From the IMG/VR virus record IMGVR_UViG_3300023175_000012, positions 51,785 to 115,784 of that record: 64,000 bases of DNA, one strand, 5' to 3'. The translations under genes and the position numbers were made by a program. This document shows positions 22,804 through 31,422 of this stretch, in pieces; within the stretch, counting starts at the first letter, position 1; each line of letters begins with the position of its first letter. The notes under the pieces are model-generated. The model saw only the letters and a program-made list of their open reading frames with translations. It ran no database searches and had not been told where the DNA came from. Source of the DNA: a virus.

Positions 22804-24575
22804 TATTCAACTACATCAATATCGTTTTCGTAACTGGTAAATCCATTTTCTTTTACAACTTTAAGAACGTTGTTAACTCTGCCAATAAGTTCATCTTTAT
22901 GACTGATTAAGTAGATATTTTTTTCTCTTTCTCTGCCCATTTTCTTAAGTACAGCAAGACTGTTTTCAACACCGTTGGAATCCATACCGCTGTCTATAAG
23001 TTCGTCAATGAATAGTAAGTTAACATTTTGATATAAACTTTCCCAAACGTCACGGAAGGCAAAACTTAGTCCTAGTATAAGTCTATTACGTTCACCACGT
23101 GATAGATTATCAAAGTCTAAGTCTTGACCTAACTGTGTAATTTCAACAGAAAGGTCATTTAAGAATGTTACGGTGTGCGGCAAACCTAGTTTATCTAGAT
23201 AGTATGTTAATCTATTGTTTAGATATGCTAGATTTTGATCGATAATTTTTTTACGTATAAAACTGTCTTTGTTTGTTAGAAGTTTTAACAAGAATTCTTG
23301 GTGCTCTTTTGTAGATGTTATATCGTTAACTGTTGACCAATCAATATCTTGTTTTGCACTAGCTTCAAGATCGTCAATCTGTTCCTGATACGGGTCAACT
23401 TCATCTTTTCTGTTTTCGTAAGCATTTTTTAAAGTGTCTACATTGTTTCTATGATCATATGCTTCTTTAGACGTTTCGTAGTACGTGTTCGGACGTCCGT
23501 TGATATCACCTATATCGCCGAGCTCTTTTTCAACACTGTTTAGTTTGTCTGTAATTTCTGTAAGATATGCGTCTGCATCAACTAATTCTTTAGATTTTTT
23601 ATCTAAAATTTCTGCTTTTTTGTCTGCATGTAAAGACTGTCCGCATGTATAACAAGTAGCACTATCTAGTTCTAAGATGTCTTTTTCGACTTTTTTAACA
23701 GACTTACTGGCACGTAACTGTGCTGTCTCGAGTGTGCTTTTTTCTTTATTAAGAGCCAAAATAGCATTGTTTAGCTCAGTCCAGTTTGCTAGTTTTTCGT
23801 GCGATTCGAGTTCTGCATCAATATCAAGGTGTTCAAGTTCTTCGATAGATTCCTTTAGCTTTACAACATCTGTAGTGCGTTTTGAAAGCCATGCTTTTTG
23901 CTTGCTTTTAAGACCTTCTATAGTTTCGTCAATTTTAGAATTAGCAGATTGTATTGCATCAATACGCATAGTTTCTTGCGTAAGTTCGTCTTTAGATTTT
24001 CGTACTTCTTCTTTTAAAAGATCTGCTTTTTCAGAAAGTATAGTTATTCCGAGTAACTGTTCTATAATAGCACGTTGATCGTTTGTTCGCATGCTTAAGA
24101 ACGGTTCTGTATAAGTGTTAAGTGCTACAACATGTTTGAACATGTCGTGACTCATACCTAATAAAGAATCAATCGATTCCTGTGTTTTACGACTATCACC
24201 TTGAGATTCGTCTATGTCAACTTGCTCTTCGTTGTTGACATAGAACTTTAAAACATTTGGCGATCTACCTCTCTCAATTCGGTACTGAACACTGTCTTTT
24301 TCAAAAGCAAGTGTAACTAACATTCCTTTAGAATTAGTCTTGTTAATTAAATTGTTTTTTCTTATGTTCGTAAGAGCGTTGCCGTAAAGAGCATAACTTA
24401 ACGCATTAATTATAGTTGTTTTACCAGTACCATTACGGGAGCCAGAATCGTCACCTCCTTGATCTAAGTTTTCGCCTAGTACTAGTGTGAGTTGTTGTTT
24501 ATCAAAGTCAACCGCTTGTGTTTGGTTGCCAACACTCATAAAATTTTTAACGGTTAGGTCCTTAATTTTAATCAT
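22803..24575 (-). CDS. 46: Recombination endonuclease subunit gp46 (Rad50/SbcC-like)
   Basis: A 590-residue SMC-type ATPase that with gp47 resects DNA ends for recombination-dependent replication and degrades host DNA. It has Walker A 'GSRNGTGKTT' (residues 45-54), a long coiled coil, the zinc hook 'CYTCGQ' near 304-309, the ABC signature 'LSRGERNRL' near 488 and Walker B 'LLFIDELIDSGMD' near 515. T4 gp46 is 560 aa. It overlaps gene 47 by 8 nt, so the subunits are co-translated. An insertion (DQGGDDSG) widens the P-loop region. Confidence 0.96.
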   Translation of the reverse strand: MIKIKDLTVKNFMSVGNQTQAVDFDKQQLTLVLGENLDQGGDDSGSRNGTGKTTIINALSYALYGNALTNIRKNNLINKTNSKGMLVTLAFEKDSVQYRIERGRSPNVLKFYVNNEEQVDIDESQGDSRKTQESIDSLLGMSHDMFKHVVALNTYTEPFLSMRTNDQRAIIEQLLGITILSEKADLLKEEVRKSKDELTQETMRIDAIQSANSKIDETIEGLKSKQKAWLSKRTTDVVKLKESIEELEHLDIDAELESHEKLANWTELNNAILALNKEKSTLETAQLRASKSVKKVEKDILELDSATCYTCGQSLHADKKAEILDKKSKELVDADAYLTEITDKLNSVEKELGDIGDINGRPNTYYETSKEAYDHRNNVDTLKNAYENRKDEVDPYQEQIDDLEASAKQDIDWSTVNDITSTKEHQEFLLKLLTNKDSFIRKKIIDQNLAYLNNRLTYYLDKLGLPHTVTFLNDLSVEITQLGQDLDFDNLSRGERNRLILGLSFAFRDVWESLYQNVNLLFIDELIDSGMDSNGVENSLAVLKKMGREREKNIYLISHKDELIGRVNNVLKVVKENGFTSYENDIDVVE

Positions 24576-25590
24576 GCGTTAATCCGTTGTATATCTCCAA
24601 AAGTTTTTTCTTATCAAATGAGTCTGTGTCTAGTTCAGATATCTCACTTGCAACGATTTGATCAACACTAACAAATGAACTAATGTCTAAGTCTGTGCTA
24701 ATTTCTTCAATATGTGATTTAGGTATAAGTGTAATTTCTCTACAGTTATACTGATTGATAAATGTTTCTTTTATAAAACTTGCTTCTTCATAACTGATAT
24801 CAATGTCAAGTTCTACTCGCAGGTACATTTTGCTTTTTATAAGTGTGTCTTGTTCGTCGATTAGTTTAGAAAGTTTAACAGTTCTATACTTAGGACAATC
24901 CGGCCAATTGATGTACTCTGGTTCTTTGTTGTTTTCTTTGTCAAGAATCATCATACCACGTTCGTCATCCCATGCATCTGCATAGTTGTGAGGGAAAGCA
25001 TTACCGATATAATGTATTTTGCCTTGATTTTGACGCTTATGAAAATGTCCACTAAAGACATAGTCTTGATTAGCAAAGTGTTCTTTGTTTAAGTCACCAC
25101 CGTGATCAGGCATTTTAACCATAGCATTCATGTAAAAACTTGGAAGTTCAAAATGTCCAAACATGTATTTTGCCTTACATTTTTGTATTTTTTTCCATTC
25201 GTCTGCTACAAGCCATGGGACAATAGCAACATCGTCTTCTACAGTTAATTCATCGATAAATGTAATTCCTGGTATGTGTTTTGCAAACGCTGTAGAGTTT
25301 ACATCTCTTTTATCTTTGTAGTACAAATCATGGTTGCCATCGAAGAATATAAACTTGTCAAATGCTTTACCAAGTTTTTCCATACTTCTAATAGTAGCAT
25401 CCATGGTCGTGAGGTTAAGACTGTTTCGATTGTGATGCCAATCTCCACAGAAAATACCAGTTTCACATCCGTTTTCTTTTGCTGTTTTGATATACCAATC
25501 TATAAATTCTTCGCAATCGTCATTGTGAACGCGACTGTTACTTTTTAGACCAAAGTGTATATCAGTAAACACAGCGGCTTTTTTAAACAA
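24568..25590 (-). CDS. 47: Recombination endonuclease subunit gp47 (Mre11/SbcD-like)
   Basis: A 340-residue metallophosphoesterase nuclease partner of gp46. Phosphoesterase motifs in order are 'DIHFG' (10-14), 'GDWHHNR' (49-55), 'GNHDLYY' (85-91), 'FGHFELP' and 'SGHFHKRQ', which give the two-metal site. Length is the same as T4 gp47 (339 aa). Its own promoter (TTGACA-N17-TATTAT) overlaps the end of gene 55, with GGAGG before the ATG. Confidence 0.96.
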   Translation of the reverse strand: MFKKAAVFTDIHFGLKSNSRVHNDDCEEFIDWYIKTAKENGCETGIFCGDWHHNRNSLNLTTMDATIRSMEKLGKAFDKFIFFDGNHDLYYKDKRDVNSTAFAKHIPGITFIDELTVEDDVAIVPWLVADEWKKIQKCKAKYMFGHFELPSFYMNAMVKMPDHGGDLNKEHFANQDYVFSGHFHKRQNQGKIHYIGNAFPHNYADAWDDERGMMILDKENNKEPEYINWPDCPKYRTVKLSKLIDEQDTLIKSKMYLRVELDIDISYEEASFIKETFINQYNCREITLIPKSHIEEISTDLDISSFVSVDQIVASEISELDTDSFDKKKLLEIYNGLTHD

Positions 25591-25618
25591 ACTGAGTCCT
25601 CCGTAAGGCTTTTAGTTT

Positions 25619-25647
25619 ATAATATAACAAAAGTTAATCTTTGTCAA
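25619..25647 (-). promoter_or_regulatory. Early sigma70 promoter for genes 47-46
   Basis: TTGACA (25647-25642), a 17-nt spacer and TATTAT (25624-25619) on the minus strand, preceded by GAAAAGTGG. The box lies across the 3' end of gene 55. Confidence 0.75.
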
Positions 25648-26494
25648 CCACTTTTCTTTCTTGGAAAATTGAAGTTTTTAGTTCTTCATTTCTTTTTACA
25701 GCGGCTTCCCATTCACCTTGTGCTTGTCGTGTGTATGATGGGTTTAAGTCGTTCATCTCTAAAATATCGTCTCTAATATTTTGATTACGTTTTTCTATAT
25801 TAATGACACGAACAAATGAATTAGTAACAGCAGCGGTATAGTAAGCAAAAGGATTATTACTTTTAGATTCATCGAACTGTAGTCCTATCTGTGCTAGTTG
25901 TAGTATTGCTTGCCCCTTCATTTCGTCGTTGTAAGTATAACCTCTAACGTTACCTCTAGTTGCATACCTATCAACTAATTTTAACCACATAGTTGCTAGT
26001 TTGTTAGTTGCTTTACCGTGTTTATGATCAAAATGTCCGTTTTCCATGCCGCCTTGCCAATGACTTTTGCCTACACACACTAGTTCATCATTTTCGTTAA
26101 ATTTATAGTGTTGAAATGGAGGAAAATTTAATTTTACCTTGTGATCTGCTATAGTTTTAGGATTTTTCTTTCTTCCAGGTTCATCTGGAATATGATCAAA
26201 TGTCATAATACGGAAGATTAGTTCTTCTTTTGTAATCTTTTTCCAGTCAACTTCGCAATCTGCTTGTTTTACCTTTTCACCGGCCATTTTGCGGGTTTCG
26301 TAGTCTGCATTGCTTAGACGCTTTGCTTTGTTTCTTTTTGCTTCTGCAATAGTTAATCTGTTTACCTTTTCTATATCTGTAAGAATAATATCGTACTGAT
26401 GGTATTCTGGGTCTATATAGCTATTAAACGTATTCTTTGATTTGTGGATTTCTGATAAGATATCCTTGTTGTTTAAATAATTTCTAGATCGCAC
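25634..26494 (-). CDS. 55: Late-transcription sigma factor gp55
   Basis: A sigma70-family protein that directs host RNA polymerase to late promoters. The C-terminal half carries the gp55 signature: 'KLATMWLKLVDRYATRGNVR', 'YNDEMKGQAILQLAQIGLQF', 'NPFAYYTAAVTNSFVRVINI', then 'EKRNQNIRDD'. I prefer the GTG at 26494 (286 aa) because GGAG lies 6 nt upstream; a TTG at 26506 is the longer alternative and would overlap that GGAG. It is longer than T4 gp55 (185 aa), with an extra N-terminal region of about 150 residues containing 'FNSYIDPEYHQYDIIL'. It is driven by a consensus host promoter, so it should be made early and then activate the TATAAATA-type promoters in this window. Confidence 0.93.
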   Translation of the reverse strand: MRSRNYLNNKDILSEIHKSKNTFNSYIDPEYHQYDIILTDIEKVNRLTIAEAKRNKAKRLSNADYETRKMAGEKVKQADCEVDWKKITKEELIFRIMTFDHIPDEPGRKKNPKTIADHKVKLNFPPFQHYKFNENDELVCVGKSHWQGGMENGHFDHKHGKATNKLATMWLKLVDRYATRGNVRGYTYNDEMKGQAILQLAQIGLQFDESKSNNPFAYYTAAVTNSFVRVINIEKRNQNIRDDILEMNDLNPSYTRQAQGEWEAAVKRNEELKTSIFQERKVVDKD

Positions 26495-26519
26495 ATGTTT
26501 CTCCAAGTTTAATAGTCAT

Positions 26520-26548
26520 ATTATAAACTACATACTTAATTATGTCAA
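26520..26548 (-). promoter_or_regulatory. Perfect-consensus sigma70 promoter for gene 55
   Basis: TTGACA (26548-26543), exactly 17 nt, TATAAT (26525-26520) on the minus strand. This is the full consensus, expected for a strong early promoter. Confidence 0.9.
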
Positions 26549-26555
26549 CTAAATA
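26548..26555 (+). promoter_or_regulatory. Late promoter for the rightward baseplate operon
   Basis: ACTAAATA followed by ATAC, 19 nt upstream of the first baseplate gene. It abuts the -35 box of the divergent gene 55 promoter. Confidence 0.5.
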
Positions 26556-26574
26556 ATACATATAGGAGAACTGA

Positions 26575-27465
26575 ATGGCAACTAATCCCTTTGACAGTAT
26601 AGGCAGAGCGGTCAGGACACAGGCTAATAGAGCCCTGACTCAACTACAAAATGATGCAGAAGCGTCAGTACAAAACTTTATTGGAGATAAACTCAACACA
26701 GGTGTAGGATTCATTGATAATGCAATTAAAGATGCAGCATCGTTTGCCTTTGGCGCTACTGGATTTAACAAACTTATAAGAAGTATAAATTTACCGTCAG
26801 CTGAGACAGGTCGTGTAGAATCAAATGTTAGTAAAAGTTTTTCTGCTACAGCAAAAGATGCTGATTGGCGTGTAAAACTATCAATGCCAACTTCTCCAAA
26901 TGTAAAAGATGCTAAACTACTGTCTCCTTTAGCTGCAACAGGCGGGCTATGTTTTCCTTTAACGCCTACTATTATTATAAGCCACAGTGCAAATTACAAT
27001 ACTTTACAGCCTGTGCATACAAACTATCCATTCCAGGTTTACGAAAACAGTCAAGCAGACGATATTATTATTACAGGCGAATTTCCTGTAGAAAATGCAG
27101 ACGAAGGAAGATATTGGGTAGCTGTTATACATTATCTAAGAACAGTTACAAAAATGTTTTATGGTGAAAGTTCTGAAAACGCAGGAGCACCTCCTCCTGT
27201 TGTTAGATTAAACGGATACGGAGATTATGTTTTTAACAATGTTCCTGTAGTTATTTCAAACTTTACAGTAGACTTACCAGCAGATGTTGATTATATTGCT
27301 GTTGATTTGCAAGGAGCAGAAAATGGTGCAACAACTTGGGCGCCATCAAACTCACAAATAAGTATAACACTCAAACCTACATTTTCAAGAAGACGTGTTA
27401 GTGAATTTAATTTACAAAAGTTTGTTAACGGTGGATATGTTAACGGCGGGGAGGGCTTTATTTAA
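26575..27465 (+). CDS. Baseplate tail-tube junction protein (gp48/gp54 type)
   Basis: A 296-residue protein. The diagnostic middle, 'FPLTPTIIISHSANYNTLQP' through 'VHTNYPFQVYENSQADDIII' to 'VAVIHYLRTVTKMFYG', matches the region shared by T4 gp48 and gp54, which cap the baseplate hub and nucleate tube polymerisation. T4 gp48 has 364 residues and gp54 320, and I cannot decide between them. AGGAG precedes the ATG. It is the first gene of a plus-strand operon of baseplate genes and overlaps gene 53 by 1 nt. Confidence 0.8.
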   Translation: MATNPFDSIGRAVRTQANRALTQLQNDAEASVQNFIGDKLNTGVGFIDNAIKDAASFAFGATGFNKLIRSINLPSAETGRVESNVSKSFSATAKDADWRVKLSMPTSPNVKDAKLLSPLAATGGLCFPLTPTIIISHSANYNTLQPVHTNYPFQVYENSQADDIIITGEFPVENADEGRYWVAVIHYLRTVTKMFYGESSENAGAPPPVVRLNGYGDYVFNNVPVVISNFTVDLPADVDYIAVDLQGAENGATTWAPSNSQISITLKPTFSRRRVSEFNLQKFVNGGYVNGGEGFI

Positions 27466-27767
27466 TGGCTAATTATAAAAGTTCTAGTCCTTGGCATAAA
27501 ACAGGCTATACAAGAACAGGTGCATTAGATGTATTACGAATACGTCCAATTCCGTCATCTTCAGATGATGTACAATATACAATAGAAACACAGTATACTT
27601 ACAGACCAGATTTACTTGCATATGACTATTATGGTAGTCCTAAACTATGGTGGGTATTTGCACAGCGCAATATGAATATTTTAAAAGATCCTGTATTTGA
27701 TATGGTTGCAGGAACAACTATATACCTGCCAAAACCAGATAGTTTAAAAAGAGTGTTAGGAATATAA
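27465..27767 (+). CDS. 53: Baseplate wedge subunit gp53
   Basis: A 100-residue protein matching the conserved core of gp53: 'TYRPDLLAYDYYGSPKLWWV' then 'AQRNMNILKDPVFDMVAGTT'. It has the LysM-like ending 'IYLPKPDSLKRV'. Gp53 clamps wedges to the hub. It is half the length of T4 gp53 (196 aa), the minimal form typical of other marine phages. Overlaps: 1 nt with the upstream gene, adjacent to the next ATG. Confidence 0.88.
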   Translation: MANYKSSSPWHKTGYTRTGALDVLRIRPIPSSSDDVQYTIETQYTYRPDLLAYDYYGSPKLWWVFAQRNMNILKDPVFDMVAGTTIYLPKPDSLKRVLGI

Positions 27768-30700
27768 ATGATTAATCCTAGTGCAATTATTTCAAACAAA
27801 GCTCAGACATTAGCAAGTAGTCTAGGCGAAGCTGTTGAAAGCGTCGATACCGCAGCGTTAACTGAACAATTTGATTTAGTTTCACGCAATGTGTTTGATG
27901 CATCGTCTAAGATTAACATACAACTTCCAGATAGCATTGGTCTTGACACAGCTGGGTTACAAAATAGAATAGCAAGTCTTGGAAACAGCATACCGTCTTT
28001 GGCAAATATTGACGATCCTAGTGCTATTTTTCCTCCTAGTTTAAATCAGTTTGCAAACGGCTTTGGCAATTCATTAGCAAGCAAAGCACAGAATTTAGTA
28101 GATCAAGTAGTTCCGTTAACAGGAAGTTTAGCAAATGGAATAGACTCGGCTGTTGCAGATCTAGAAAGTCAAATCAATAGTCTAACACTACAGTCTGTAG
28201 AACAAGAAGTTGAACAATTTGTAGAAAAATTTACAGAGTCTGCTAGAGGAAGTCTAAGTGCTCCAGAAAGAGAGCCTTCTGCACCAGGTGTTACAATAAA
28301 AAATCCGCTAAGACAATTTCAAAGTTACAACTGTATTTTTAGTTTAGGTGTATTAACAGCAGACAGTGCAAATAATCCATCAGAGACGTATATTAAGCGT
28401 GGTGCAGATTTTACTATACTAAGATCCGGTGGCGGCGGTATAGATAATAAACGTATACAAACTTATTATGATTCTATAGGAGAGGAAGCAGGTAACTTAG
28501 AATATTTTATAGATGATTTTGAAATGACATCTATAATATCTCCTAATAACAGAACAGGTACTTCACAGGCTATTAATTTTAGTTTTAGTGTAAAAGAGCC
28601 ATACTCTATGGGGTTATTTTTACAATCTTTACAAAGTGCGGCTTTTGATGCAGGATTTCAAAACTATTTACAAGCACCGTATTTGTTAGAATTAGATTTT
28701 GTAGGCTGGGACGACGACGGCGGCAAACCAGTATCGTACAGTAATAGAAAATTGCCTTTTAAACTAACAACTGTTGAATTTGATGTAGAGTCGGGCGGTA
28801 GTACATATCAAGTAAATTGCATTCCATGGAATGAACAAACATTTCAAGATGATGTAATGACACTTCAAGATACTGTTAGTATTACAGGAAATGATCTTGT
28901 AGAATGTTTGTCTACAGGAGAGCAAGGACTGTCTACAATTATAAATGACAAATTAAAACAAATTGCCGAAGACACTTGTTCACCGGCTTCAGATTATTAT
29001 TTGATTAGATTTCCAACTACAAGAGCAGGAGATATTGGAAATATAAGTCCAACAGCAACAGAAAACAGAGCTACTATTAGTGATGCTGAAGCATTATCTT
29101 CTAGACGAGGAGAGCAAGCTGCCGAAGTTGAAGAAGACGGCCTTACAACATTTTTTAGAAATATTGGTATAGATACAAGCAGCAATTCTTTGCTACAGTC
29201 ACTTAAAGGAGATAGTATAACTAATCTTAATGCTATTGGTGCTAGTTCTATGATATCAGAATTTACCGCAGGCGGAGATAGTCCTTTTGGCTTAGGATTA
29301 TATACATATGACGAGGAAGCTAATGTCTACAAACGTAACGGTGTAGAAATGACAATTAGCGATACTAACAGAACGTTTAAATTTACACAAGGAACACCAA
29401 TTACTAAAGTCATAGAAGAAATGGTGCTTGTTAGTGAATACGGTAGATCTGCATTACAACGAGTAGACAACAAGGGCGAAATAGATTGGTTTAAAATTGA
29501 AGCTAAATGTTATGTAGTACCAGATTCAGCACACGAGACAGAAACAGGTGAATCACCAAAAATATATGTATTTGATGTAGTACCTTACAAAGTTGATGCA
29601 AGTAGATTTAGTGCTCCTAGCCAAGCAAATTCTGGATTGATACAAAAAGCAAGGCATTGTGTAAAAACATACAATTACATTTACAGCGGACAAAATGAAG
29701 ATGTGTTAGGATTTGAAATAAAATTTAATGCAGCATTCTTCCAAGCAATACGCATGGATATGGGCCAATTACAAGCATCTGATGTTGTTAATGATAGAGA
29801 AAGTATTACTGTTACTCCAAGAGATCCTGCACTAGGTAGACCTACACCAGGACAAACTGTGCCTGAAGGTAGAACAAGGAGTGTAATGAGGGCCGGTAAT
29901 TTTAATGGCGGTAGTTACAATAAACAATACGGCGAAGCTGTTGCTAAGATGTTTCATAATGCATTGTTGAATAGTAAAGCAGATCTTATAACAGCAGAAT
30001 TAGAAATTTGGGGTGATCCGTATTTTATACCTGATAGCGGAGTAGGTAACTGGACAGCACCGAGAGGAGGCTCAAAAAATATTACAGCAACCGGCTCTAT
30101 AGATCATCAAAGAAATGAAATAGATGTTATTATAAACTTTAGAACTCCTATAGACTATAACAATAATGGTACTATGTTTTTTCCAGGACAAACTATTGCT
30201 GTAGATAGTTTTAGCGGAGTATACCAGGTCATAACTGTTAATAGTAGAATAAGTGGAAATAAGTTTACTCAAACCCTTGAATTGGTAAGAAGACGAAATC
30301 AAAGTACAGAAGGTATAAGTAACGATCAAGCTCTTGTAGAGTTACCTGCATGCGAGGGTGTTAATACAGCAGACGGCGAACCAACTGAAGAAGTAGGTAC
30401 TGATCCGCAAGAAAATACAACGGTAAGAGACAGCGAAATTGTTCCACCAAGTGGTTCAAACGGAGCCCTTGCAACTATAAGATCTTCTACAGGTAAAACA
30501 ACACAGGTTGCGGCAATCTATGCAGAAAATTTTCAAGGACTTATTGACGAACTAGAAAATGACTACGGATACGAAATTAGATCACTCGGCGGTTATGTTC
30601 AAAGAAACGCTAGAGGAAGTACAAGTCCTAGTTACCATGCAAGTGGCTTGGCCATTGATATAAACGCTACACAAAACCCTATGATTAGACCTAGACCTGA

Positions 30701-31412
30701 AGATGCTCCTGAACCATACACAGATATGCCAGAAGGCGGCACAGGGTCGCAAATGAAAGCACTTGCTGAAAAATACGGATTAGGTTGGGGAGGAGACTGG
30801 CGAAGCTCGATTGATGCGATGCATTTTAGTGCGGCAAAACGAGAAGGCGGTCAATTAGATTGGCCTAGAAATGGTTTAATACCAGGCACACCGGAAAGTG
30901 GTCAACGTGTACCGGAAGATGCTCCAGAGACAGCACCTTCTGAGCCAGAACAAAGACAACCTCAACCATCATCTGAAACAGTAAGAAGAAGACCTGCATC
31001 AGGACAAAATGCACAAGAAACTTGGGATCGTAGATATGCCGCAACTCATAACCCAGATGGAACTCCTAAAGCAAGTTTTGTAGCAGCATCTGGTTCTAGA
31101 GTTAGCGGAGTAAATTCGGTTGCTAACGATTTTGCATTAAGAGAGCAACAATTCCAATCAGGACAATTTGGTGAATCCACATTGCGTCCTTATTTCCCTA
31201 CAGATGCACTAGATAACTTATATGATGTAAAAGCAGGAAATAAAATTAGAGCTATAGCAAATTTTTATACTAATCAGGGTGTAGAAGTAAGTACACCTGT
31301 TACAACTACTAGTAGTGGTGTAACGTATAATGAATTCGGCGACGAAGTAGCTGTAAGTAGTAGCACACCTGTTTCAACATATGATGAATTTGGTGACGAA
31401 ATTGAAATCTAG
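27768..31412 (+). CDS. Large baseplate hub protein with C-terminal M15-type peptidase domain
   Basis: A 1214-residue protein. Residues about 180-870 form a beta-rich hub-like body (for example 'YNCIFSLGVLTADSANNPSE', 'INFSFSVKEPYSMGLFLQSL', 'YQVITVNSRISGNKFTQTLE'), found between 53 and 5 in marine T4-like phages. Residues about 920-1025 are a VanY/endolysin-type D,L-carboxypeptidase: 'SYHASGLAIDIN' near 955 (HxxGxAxD zinc motif) and 'GWGGDWRSSIDAMHF' near 1005-1019 supply the metal ligands. It should cut peptide cross-bridges during entry. The C-terminal 40 residues repeat 'YNEFGDEVAV' / 'YDEFGDEIEI'. It probably fills the role of gp27 in the hub. The body assignment is weaker than the peptidase. 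Confidence 0.75.
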   Translation: MINPSAIISNKAQTLASSLGEAVESVDTAALTEQFDLVSRNVFDASSKINIQLPDSIGLDTAGLQNRIASLGNSIPSLANIDDPSAIFPPSLNQFANGFGNSLASKAQNLVDQVVPLTGSLANGIDSAVADLESQINSLTLQSVEQEVEQFVEKFTESARGSLSAPEREPSAPGVTIKNPLRQFQSYNCIFSLGVLTADSANNPSETYIKRGADFTILRSGGGGIDNKRIQTYYDSIGEEAGNLEYFIDDFEMTSIISPNNRTGTSQAINFSFSVKEPYSMGLFLQSLQSAAFDAGFQNYLQAPYLLELDFVGWDDDGGKPVSYSNRKLPFKLTTVEFDVESGGSTYQVNCIPWNEQTFQDDVMTLQDTVSITGNDLVECLSTGEQGLSTIINDKLKQIAEDTCSPASDYYLIRFPTTRAGDIGNISPTATENRATISDAEALSSRRGEQAAEVEEDGLTTFFRNIGIDTSSNSLLQSLKGDSITNLNAIGASSMISEFTAGGDSPFGLGLYTYDEEANVYKRNGVEMTISDTNRTFKFTQGTPITKVIEEMVLVSEYGRSALQRVDNKGEIDWFKIEAKCYVVPDSAHETETGESPKIYVFDVVPYKVDASRFSAPSQANSGLIQKARHCVKTYNYIYSGQNEDVLGFEIKFNAAFFQAIRMDMGQLQASDVVNDRESITVTPRDPALGRPTPGQTVPEGRTRSVMRAGNFNGGSYNKQYGEAVAKMFHNALLNSKADLITAELEIWGDPYFIPDSGVGNWTAPRGGSKNITATGSIDHQRNEIDVIINFRTPIDYNNNGTMFFPGQTIAVDSFSGVYQVITVNSRISGNKFTQTLELVRRRNQSTEGISNDQALVELPACEGVNTADGEPTEEVGTDPQENTTVRDSEIVPPSGSNGALATIRSSTGKTTQVAAIYAENFQGLIDELENDYGYEIRSLGGYVQRNARGSTSPSYHASGLAIDINATQNPMIRPRPEDAPEPYTDMPEGGTGSQMKALAEKYGLGWGGDWRSSIDAMHFSAAKREGGQLDWPRNGLIPGTPESGQRVPEDAPETAPSEPEQRQPQPSSETVRRRPASGQNAQETWDRRYAATHNPDGTPKASFVAASGSRVSGVNSVANDFALREQQFQSGQFGESTLRPYFPTDALDNLYDVKAGNKIRAIANFYTNQGVEVSTPVTTTSSGVTYNEFGDEVAVSSSTPVSTYDEFGDEIEI

Positions 31413-31422
31413 AGGTTAAAAA

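Noticed and set aside
26495-26506. TTG start of gene 55 at 26506
   Set aside because: The GGAG that should serve as ribosome site lies inside this extension, at the correct distance from the GTG at 26494.
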